NCBI RefSeq assembly: GCF_014649815.1
Contig: NZ_BMTT01000022.1
Span: forward strand, 18,542-82,541
Length of the DNA stretch: 64,000 nt
Direction of reading: 5' to 3'
From: Streptomyces mutabilis
GTDB taxonomy: Bacteria; Actinomycetota; Actinomycetes; Streptomycetales; Streptomycetaceae
A program made the translations under genes and the position numbers. Shown here one piece after another: positions 58,192 to 64,000 of this stretch. The notes under the pieces were generated by a model. That model saw nothing but the letters and a program-made list of their open reading frames with translations, did not search any database and had not been told where the DNA came from. How positions within the stretch are numbered: the first letter of the stretch is position 1; each line of letters opens with the position of its first letter.

Positions 58192-58787
58192 CCGCGTTCC
58201 CGGGCCTGGGCCAGATCCTGTTCCAGCCTGCCGCTGGACGTGATGGTGTGCGGCGTCAACTGTTCCATCCCGGACGCCGCGAGAGTCGCGGCGCGGTCCG
58301 GCGCTGGCAAGTGAGCCAGCAGGATTTTGCCGCTGGACGTAGCGTACGGCGGCGTGAGCTGCCCGACCCAGTTGTGGGTGCCGACCGCGCCCGGTCCACG
58401 TACCTGGTACAGGTTGACCGCATAATGCTCCTGCAGGACGGCGATGTTGACCGTTTCGCCGATCTCCTCGCTGAGCCGCTCGCACACCGTCCGGCCCTGC
58501 TGGGTGATGTCGAGACGGCCGGTGACCGCGCCCGCCAGGCGCACGATCCCGAAGCCGAGCCGGTACTTGCCGCGCTCGGTCGCCTGCTCGACGAGACCGC
58601 GGGCCTCCAGCGCCACGAGCAGGCGGAATGCGGTCGACTTGTGGACACTGATCTCGGCGGCAACCTCGCTCACGCCTGCGTCCCCGCGCTGGGCGAGGAT
58701 CTCCAGGACGCTGACGGCACGGTCGACGGACTGCACCCCGCCGGTAGGGGAAGATGATGTTTCGTCATCTGCCGTGTAGTTGCCCAT
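57990..58787 (-). CDS. IclR-family transcriptional regulator
   Basis: 265 residues. The N-terminal winged helix is SVDRAVSVLEILAQRGDAGV, SEVAAEISVHKSTAFRLLVA, LEARGLVEQATERGKYRLGF. The C-terminal effector domain includes GKILLAHLPAPDRAATL and TLEEFEIGLHALAAPIRSHD. It is divergent from an MFS transporter 363 bp away. A 17-bp imperfect palindrome, GTTGCCCATGGCGCAAC, overlaps its own start codon, and relatives of that motif precede the MFS gene, the alcohol dehydrogenase gene and the gcvH relic, so it may control a small regulon here. The ligand is unknown. Confidence 0.88.
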   Translation of the reverse strand: MGNYTADDETSSSPTGGVQSVDRAVSVLEILAQRGDAGVSEVAAEISVHKSTAFRLLVALEARGLVEQATERGKYRLGFGIVRLAGAVTGRLDITQQGRTVCERLSEEIGETVNIAVLQEHYAVNLYQVRGPGAVGTHNWVGQLTPPYATSSGKILLAHLPAPDRAATLAASGMEQLTPHTITSSGRLEQDLAQARERGYSVTLEEFEIGLHALAAPIRSHDGKVIAALSAAGPEYRFTEQRIHELAPLLLKGAAEISRRMGYVG

Positions 58788-58795
58788 GGCGCAAC
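58779..58795. promoter_or_regulatory. IclR operator candidate 1 (over iclR start)
   Basis: GTTGCCCATGGCGCAAC, part of a TAGTTGC-N7-GCAACTA palindrome (58777-58797). It covers the iclR start codon at 58785-58787. Member of a four-site motif family. Confidence 0.55.
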
Positions 58796-58950
58796 TATAC
58801 GTCTGGCGTTCAGGCGCCCGCAGGGGTGTTCAGCGAGATGTGGCGGCCGTCAGGTGTGGTGGCGGCCAGCTGTCGGTGTCGGGGGCGGGCGTGTGCGGTG
58901 AAGCCGTTGTGGGGCGTGCCGGGAAATTGCGCGACCTCGTGCACCTTGTC

Positions 58951-58994
58951 TTGACGTCGTCACGGTATCGATGTTCTGTTGCGCATGCAGGAAC
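58951..58994 (+). promoter_or_regulatory. MFS promoter with IclR operator candidate 2
   Basis: TTGACG at 58951-58956 is a -35 candidate. GTTGCGCATGCAGGAAC at 58978-58994, 27 bp further, overlaps where the -10 should be and matches operator 1 at most conserved positions. GTTGCGCA (58978-58985) also pairs with TGCGCAAC at 59006-59013. Confidence 0.55.
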
Positions 58995-59150
58995 GCGTTC
59001 TTTTGTGCGCAACCCCTGCGGTGTGGGTCGTCAACCGTGATGTCACCGCCCAGGCCGGCCCCGGCCAAGCTCTTCGGAATCCGGCACGGCCGGACGGGCG
59101 TCACGGTGCGCGAGCCGCGCAGCCCCCCGTCCCCCATTCCGGGAGCCCAA

Positions 59151-60563
59151 ATGTCCATCCGTGCCATCGACGAGGCGCCGCTGACCGCATTCCATCGCAA
59201 ACTCACCTGGGCCTGCGCCGGAGGACCGTTTCTGGACGGTTACCTGCTCAGCATCATCGGCGTCGCGCTCATCGGCATGAGCGGCGAACTGAACCTGAGC
59301 GCCGGTGACGAGGGCCTTATCGGCGCCGCCGCCCTGGTCGGCATATTCGCCGGAGGCCTGTTCGGCGGAGTCCTCACCGACAGGATCGGCCGCGAGGCGA
59401 TGTACACCATCGATCTGATGGTCCTGGTCGGTGTTTCGGTGCTGTCGGTGTTCGCGGGCGAGAGCTGGCAGTTCGTGGTGCTGCGCTTCGTCCTCGGGGT
59501 GGCCATCGGGGCCGACTACCCGATAGCGACGTCGTTGCTGGCTGAATGGGTGCCGAACCGGCACCGCGGTCGGCTGCTCGGCATCCTCATCCTCTCCTGG
59601 TACATCGGCGCTGCGGTCGCCTATGTGGTCGGCTATGTCCTGGCTGAGATCGGCGGCGTTGGCATGTGGCGCTGGATGCTCGCCAGCGGGGCCCTGCTGA
59701 GTGCGATGATCCTGTTGATGCGGATCGGTACCCCGGAGTCGCCGCTGTGGCTGGTGAATCAGGGGCGCACCGCCGATGCCCAGAAGTCCATCGAGAAGGC
59801 TCTCGGCCGCACCGTTCCGATCGGTGACCTGGTCGTCGCCGCGGCGGCGGAACAGTCCCTGGCCCGGCACCGGTTCCGCGACCTGTTCCAGGGGGTCTAT
59901 CTTCGGCGGACGCTGTTCTGCGGGCTGTTCTACATGTGTCAGATCACGCCGATGTTCGCCCTCTACACCTTCGGTCCAGCCATCCTCGGCTCGTTCGGCC
60001 TCGGTGAGGGCAACGCCGGCAACCTGGGATCGGCGCTGATCAGTGCCGTGTTCGTGCTCGGCTGTCTCCCCGCGCTGCGCCTGGTGGACCGGGTGGGGCG
60101 CCGCCCCGTCATGGTGTGGTCGTTCGCCCTGATGGCCGTCCCGCTCGCGGTACTCGGCGGCGGCTCCTCGCTTCCCATCGCCGTGGTCATCGTGTGCTTC
60201 TGCCTCTACGCCCTGCTCTCCGGCGGCCCCACGGTGCTGGAGTGGACCTATCCCAACGAGCTGTTCCCCACCGCCGTCCGCGCCACCGCGGGCGGAGTGG
60301 CCACGTCGATCAGTCGCATCGGCGCCGCCGTGGGCACCCTGCTGCTGCCGATCTCCCTGAGCAGGCTGGGTATCGGCGCCACCATGCTGATCGGAGCCGG
60401 TATCACCCTGGTGGGCTGGCTGGTGTCCCTGGCGTGGGCCGAGGAGACGCGGGGCCGGACACTGGCGGAGACCAGTGCGGTACCGGGCGGCCCTCGGAAC
60501 TCGTCTGAGACCGATGGGCAGCGTGGAGCGGCCCTGCGGAAGAGTGGCATCGAACGCTCCTGA
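59151..60563 (+). CDS. MFS transporter, sugar/aromatic-acid porter type
   Basis: 470 residues from an ATG with GGGAG upstream. Twelve hydrophobic helices are present. The loop 2-3 signature is GGLFGGVLTDRIGREAMYTI and the second-half equivalent is ALRLVDRVGRRPVMVW, with PESPLWLVNQGRTADAQKSI after helix 6 and PNELFPTAVRATAGGVATSI near helix 10-11, typical of the sugar-porter/benzoate-type MFS group. It would take up a small carbon source by proton symport. Divergent from the iclR gene, whose product probably controls it. Confidence 0.87.
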   Translation: MSIRAIDEAPLTAFHRKLTWACAGGPFLDGYLLSIIGVALIGMSGELNLSAGDEGLIGAAALVGIFAGGLFGGVLTDRIGREAMYTIDLMVLVGVSVLSVFAGESWQFVVLRFVLGVAIGADYPIATSLLAEWVPNRHRGRLLGILILSWYIGAAVAYVVGYVLAEIGGVGMWRWMLASGALLSAMILLMRIGTPESPLWLVNQGRTADAQKSIEKALGRTVPIGDLVVAAAAEQSLARHRFRDLFQGVYLRRTLFCGLFYMCQITPMFALYTFGPAILGSFGLGEGNAGNLGSALISAVFVLGCLPALRLVDRVGRRPVMVWSFALMAVPLAVLGGGSSLPIAVVIVCFCLYALLSGGPTVLEWTYPNELFPTAVRATAGGVATSISRIGAAVGTLLLPISLSRLGIGATMLIGAGITLVGWLVSLAWAEETRGRTLAETSAVPGGPRNSSETDGQRGAALRKSGIERS

Positions 60564-60899
60564 CCCCGATGCGTTCGTCCCCGTGTCGCATTCCTCCGGT
60601 CTCCCCTGATCCAGGGGTGTAAGCAGCTTGTCGCGGACTCGGCATGGATGAGAGACGCTTGCACAGGCAGCGGACGCCTTGGCTTTCTCCAGTCCCCGAG
60701 GCTCGCTCTGAGACCGGAGCCGCTGCCCACCGATTGACCGGTGGTGCGTGGGCGCTGGCATTGTCTGATCCGACCGTGGCCTGTGAGGCCTCCGATGGAG
60801 CGACCGCCCGGAGCCTGCGCACCATCGCGAACATGCGCGTGCTCGTGAGTTTGAGTTTCGTGGGGCGACGCGGGCGCCGGGCTGATGCCTGCGTTTCCC
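60564..60899. other. Non-coding or decayed stretch after the MFS gene
   Basis: No recognisable gene. Codon bias is lost. It may be the 5' part of the dead IS110 element or its insertion scar. Confidence 0.4.
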
Positions 60900-61125
60900 C
60901 TGGCCGTTCCAGGCCTTTGTCTAGAGCGGCAACGGCCCGGTGCCCGCGTTACCGCCACGAAACTCACGGCAGGTCGCCAACCAGATCCGCTCACTGCTGC
61001 GCGAGTACTACCTCGCCGCCCTGCACGCCTTCACGTCTGTCTTCGCTGGCGACGAACACACGTTGTGTCCTCTCCCAGGTCATGGCTCGCAAGCCGACTC
61101 CGCCGAGGGAGGCTGTTTGACTTCT
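60900..61125 (+). mobile_element. IS110-family transposase relic
   Basis: The plus strand reads ANQIRSLLREYYLAALHAFT (about 60975-61035) and, in another frame, ARKPTPPREAV (to 61120). This resembles the middle of IS110 transposases, between the RuvC-like and HhH-type domains (QLRSLLREFHPAAL, then APTP). Only about 75 residues are traceable and frames change, so the element is dead. Ends and target duplications were not found. Confidence 0.5.
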
Positions 61126-61142
61126 TGGCCCCCTGAGTTGTC

Positions 61143-61203
61143 TTGACAGGGGAGGCTCAGTAGGCACATTGTTCCTCATCGTGATCCGGCAAGCGCAATG
61201 TGC
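61143..61203 (+). promoter_or_regulatory. Promoter region of the dehydrogenase gene; IclR-like site 4 and inverted repeat
   Basis: TTGACA at 61143-61148 is followed 28 bp later by GTTCCTCATCGTGATCC (61171-61187), a weaker match to the IclR motif at similar spacing. GCACATTG (61164-61171) and CAATGTGC (61196-61203) are perfect inverted arms around it. Confidence 0.4.
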
Positions 61204-61400
61204 AACCAGTCGCGGCGGCTCGACCCTGGACTCCCGGTGCGCCTTCGCCCAGTGCCCTGCTGCCGAGGCGCGGTTGAAGGTCACTCAGCACGCTGAACCG
61301 CACCCCCTCGTCGCGTCCCTCCGGCGGGGCGCGCCCCTCGCCAACCAGCACATCCGGGCCGAGTCCGGATCGGCCGTCTCCCTCAGTGAGGAGAACCGCA

Positions 61401-62484
61401 GTGACACACGAGGCACGCGCCGTCGTCGCCCGGGGTGCCCCGGTCGCGGTGGAGACCGTCCTGGTGCCGGACTCCGCCCGGGGTGAGGCGCTGGTGCTGG
61501 TCCAGGTGCAGGTGCAGGCATGCGGGGTTTGCCATACCGATCTGCTCTACCGGGAGGGCGGGATCGCCGACAAGTTCCCCTTCCTGCTCGGTCACGAAGC
61601 CGCCGGGGCGGTCGAGGGCGTCACCGAGGTCGCTCCAGGGGACTTCGTCGTGCTCAACTGGCGTGCGGTCTGCGGGGCCGGTGCCGGGCCTGTCGCAAGG
61701 GCAGGTCCTGGTACTGCTTCGCCCCCCCCGCAACTCCGCCCAGCCGGTGACGCTGGTCGACGGAATCCCGCTGTCTCCCGCCCTGGGCATCGGGGCCTTC
61801 ACCGAGAAGACCCAGGTCGCGGCCGGCCAGTGCACCAAGGTGAACTCGACGGCCGCGCCGTCCGCGGCGGCACTGCTCGGCTGCGGCGTGACGGCCGGGT
61901 TCGGTGCCGCGGTCCACACCGGCGGCGTAGGCCGCGGTGACTCGATCGCGGTGATCGGCTGCGGCGGAGTGGGCATGGCCGCCATCGCCGGCGCCAAGAT
62001 CGCCGGCGCGGCACGCATCATCGCCGTCGACGTGGACGAGCGCAAGCTGCGATGGGCCGAGACGTTCGGCGCCACCGACACCGTCGACTCCTCCCGGACG
62101 GACGCCGTCGAAACCGTCCGTGCGCTCACCGGTGGCTTCGGTGCCGACGTCGTAGTGGACGCCGTGGGCTGTCCGGAGACGTACAAGCAGGCTTTCTACG
62201 CACGTGACCTGGCCGGTACCGCTGTTCTGGTCGGCGTGCCCGCTCCGGAACCGGCCGTCGAGCTGCCTCTGTTGGACGTCTTCGCCCGGGGCGGGGCGCT
62301 GAAGTCCTCATGGTACGGCGACTGTCTGCCCTCACGAGACATCCCCGCACTGATCGATCTCTATCTGCGAGGCCGCTTCGACCTGTCGGCCTTCGTCAGC
62401 GAGAAGATCGCCCTGGACGAGGTGGAGTCGGCGTTCGCCCGGATGCGTCGCGGAGAGGTCCTGCGCTCGGTCGTCGTCCTGTGA
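61401..62484 (+). pseudogene. Zinc alcohol dehydrogenase (mycothiol-type formaldehyde dehydrogenase-like), frameshifted
   Basis: From a GTG at 61401 with GAGGAG upstream, the frame reads [20 protein letters not shown] and [15 protein letters not shown] (catalytic zinc Cys and His). Near 61675 a shift moves to the frame [14 protein letters not shown] (structural zinc cysteines), and at a run of eight C's near 61725 a second shift restores [39 protein letters not shown] and the rest, with stop at 62484. Two single-base errors in GC runs would make a full 361-residue AdhC/mycothiol dehydrogenase. The family oxidises S-hydroxymethyl-mycothiol. Confidence 0.75.
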
Positions 62485-62999
62485 AGGCTTACCGGGCGGC
62501 CGTCCGAACGACGGGGCCGGACGAGCGCATGGTGGCCTCCTCCGAAGCGGCTCGGCTCGCCCGCTGACACTCCAGTGCCGCCCGCCCGCCTGCCGTGCGT
62601 CTCCTTCGGAAGACGGGCGGGCTTTCGTCGTCTGCCGAGGTTCGGCGGAGGGCTGGGGCGGTGCGGATCGTCTCTTGACAATCGTCCGGAGCGAGCGAAA
62701 CCATGTTGCGTATAGCGATATGTGTTGTGTCATCAGAGACGTAGAGGTCATCGCTTCCACTCCGTCGCACGGCCGGGTGTGCACTCCCGGCACGACGGCT
62801 CCCCGTCCCCGTCGGCCATCCGCAACCCGGAGGTACCCATGATCACGCCGGCGCCCATCCGCTCCGTCCCCGTGGAGGCCGGCAGCGCCGCCCCCTCGCC
62901 CCAGCCGCACGGGCATGTGTCTCATGAGCCCCCCGCCCGGGTACCGTCCGCGGCGTCCACGGCGGGCGGGCACGGCCCCGAGCGTCCCGCAGCACCTCT
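62485..62999 (+). promoter_or_regulatory. Gap with promoter and IclR operator candidate 3
   Basis: TTGACA at 62675-62680 is followed 30 bp later by GTTGCGTATAGCGATAT (62705-62721), again close to the motif before iclR and the MFS gene. GGAGGTACCC-ATG at about 62830-62841 is a good start site, but the frame it opens is Pro/Ala-rich with no family. The transcript would lead into the gcvH relic. Confidence 0.45.
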
Positions 63000-63289
63000 G
63001 CTGCACCCGGGGCCACCAGAGGCTGGCCGTGGACGTGGGCGACACCCCCGGCGGCAGCACCGCGTCTGCCGTTCGGGCCCTCGGTGACGTCGCCCGCCTC
63101 CGGCCGCCCGAGGCCGGTACCCGTGCCGAGGCGGGGGAGCGGTGCGGGCGGATCGGATCGGCCACGGTCACCGGTGACCTGTACCGCCCTGTCTAGCGTG
63201 AGGTCCAGGAGTTCAGCACCACGCCGGCCGCGATCCGGGCGTGGCCGGCGCCGCCTCCTACACCGACGGCCGGCCGTTCAAGCTGCGGC
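63000..63289 (+). pseudogene. gcvH: Glycine cleavage H protein relic
   Basis: The frame from about 63040 reads ASAVRALGDVARLRPPEAGT, RAEAGERCGRIGSATVTGDL, YRPV, then TAG at 63194-63196, then REVQEFSTTPAAIR, then after a shift GVAGAASYTDGRPFKLR. This follows the GcvH pattern ALGDVVFVELPEVG, EAGE-CG-IES-K-VSDLYSPV, GEV-EVN and DPYG-GWLFKLR. The lipoylated lysine position is replaced (SATVTGD instead of ES-K-VSD). N-terminal lines are missing. It is a dead gene, transcribed toward sdaA. Confidence 0.6.
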
Positions 63290-63490
63290 GGAGAACATCG
63301 CCGGTGCCCTCTCCGCCGGGACGTACACCGCGTACTGCCCGCGCCTCGAACGAGGCGCTGATGACAGGCGACAGTGGCGGGCCCCGGGCCGCGCTCGCCG
63401 CGACGGTGCATACCCTCCGCCCTCGATCGACCCTCGCGGGGCGTGCTCACGGCGCGTTCCCCGTTCCCTCCCATCCCATCGGAGTATGGC

Positions 63491-64000
63491 GTGGCAATCA
63501 GCGTCTTCGATCTGTTCTCCATCGGTATCGGCCCGTCCAGCTCGCATACCGTCGGCCCGATGCGGGCCGCCCGGATGTTCGTCGTGCGGCTGCAGCGGGA
63601 CGGTCTGCTCGCCCGGTCCGCGGCGGTGCGGGCGGAGCTGTTCGGTTCCCTCGGAGCCACGGGGCACGGCCACGGCACGCCCAAGGCGGTGCTGCTCGGT
63701 CTGGAGGGCAACGAACCCCGCACGGTCGACGTCGCGCGGGCGGAGCTGGACGTCGAGCGGATCCGCGGTGCCCGGCGCATCCGCCTCTTCGGCACCGAGA
63801 CCGGACGGGACCACGAGATCGACTTCGACGTCGACACCCATCTGGTCCTGCACCGCCGCAAGGCGCTCCCTTACCACGCCAACGGCATGACCCTGTGGGC
63901 GTACGACGCCGAGGGCGCCGAGGTGCTGACCAAGACCTACTACTCGGTCGGCGGCGGCTTCGTCGTCGACGAGGACGCGGTGGGCGCCGACCGCATCGTG
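63491..64000 (+). CDS. sdaA: L-serine ammonia-lyase (partial at window end)
   Basis: 170 codons from a GTG at 63491 with GGAG upstream; the gene runs off the window. The single-chain bacterial serine dehydratase start is clear: SVFDLFSIGIGPSSSHTVGP, MRAARMFVVRLQRD, VRAELFGSLGATGHGHGTPK and KALPYHANGMTLWAYD, which is the beta-domain part. The enzyme uses a [4Fe-4S] cluster to turn serine into pyruvate and ammonia. A preceding gcvH relic and a formaldehyde-dehydrogenase-type gene suggest a former one-carbon/sarcosine or glycine catabolic cluster. The 200 bp between gcvH relic and sdaA hold coding-like scraps (AAENIAGALSAGTYTAYCP) of unknown origin. Confidence 0.92.
   Translation, partial: MAISVFDLFSIGIGPSSSHTVGPMRAARMFVVRLQRDGLLARSAAVRAELFGSLGATGHGHGTPKAVLLGLEGNEPRTVDVARAELDVERIRGARRIRLFGTETGRDHEIDFDVDTHLVLHRRKALPYHANGMTLWAYDAEGAEVLTKTYYSVGGGFVVDEDAVGADRIV

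Overview
The window is chromosomal DNA of a Streptomyces-type actinomycete. Base composition is very high in G+C with strong third-position GC bias, GTG starts are common, and many long antisense open frames exist only because of that bias. Family content fits the genus: mycothiol-type alcohol dehydrogenase, DasR-like operators, ARG boxes, Rv1733c-like membrane protein, SpoIIE-type phosphatase, GH87 and GH75 secreted hydrolases. From memory, the order bxl operon - gab genes - argG - long-form gap - uppP - DD-carboxypeptidase - short rho resembles part of one chromosome arm of S. coelicolor; this was not checked. I see no tRNA, rRNA, CRISPR array, intact transposon or large biosynthetic cluster.

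Layout. 1-5.5 kb: edge-truncated class A beta-lactamase-like gene divergent from a LysR regulator, a gene-poor gap, a DUF1264 protein, a membrane spermidine-synthase-like protein with DUF2809 partner, and a broken beta-propeller gene. 5.5-12.2 kb: LacI regulator divergent from a sugar ABC importer and GH3 beta-xylosidase, a xylobiose-type bxlR-EFGA locus. 12.2-13.8 kb: two broken genes around a dihydrofolate-reductase-like gene. 13.9-20.1 kb: PucR regulator divergent from a GABA aminotransferase/succinate-semialdehyde dehydrogenase pair, then argG with ARG boxes. 20.4-28.6 kb: very large secreted GH87 alpha-1,3-glucanase, membrane-anchored PI-PLC-like protein, relics of a peptide-type ABC ATPase and nanE, and the long-form glyceraldehyde-3-phosphate dehydrogenase. 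28.7-44.4 kb: housekeeping and regulatory genes (SseB-like, MarR, uppP, fatty acid desaturase, glutaminase, DD-carboxypeptidase, a short Rho, methyltransferases, GntR, acetyl xylan esterase-like, Rv1733c-like, a molybdopterin oxidoreductase with reductase partner and MarR). 44.4-56.1 kb: PAS/GAF/SpoIIE phosphatase, secreted proteins, a 2,4-dienoyl-CoA reductase-PadR pair behind a perfect 40-bp palindrome, FN3 lipoprotein, GH75 chitosanase and the dihydroxyacetone kinase operon dhaKLM. 56.1-64 kb: a lower-quality, decayed stretch with IclR, an MFS transporter, an IS110 relic, a frameshifted zinc alcohol dehydrogenase, a gcvH relic and the start of L-serine dehydratase.

Functional themes are polysaccharide use (xylo-oligomers, alpha-1,3-glucan, chitosan, acetylated xylan), nitrogen and amino acid metabolism (GABA, glutamine, arginine, serine), triose metabolism (gap, dhaKLM) and cell-envelope upkeep (uppP, DD-carboxypeptidase). 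About ten genes carry frameshifts, nonsense codons or truncations. This is either the decay typical of a Streptomyces chromosome arm or, for single-base cases in G/C runs, sequencing error. The most interesting non-coding signals are a shared 17-bp motif in front of four genes around the IclR regulator, a promoter of argG that appears leaderless and fully covered by ARG boxes, the 40-bp palindrome before fadH, and two dre-like sites.
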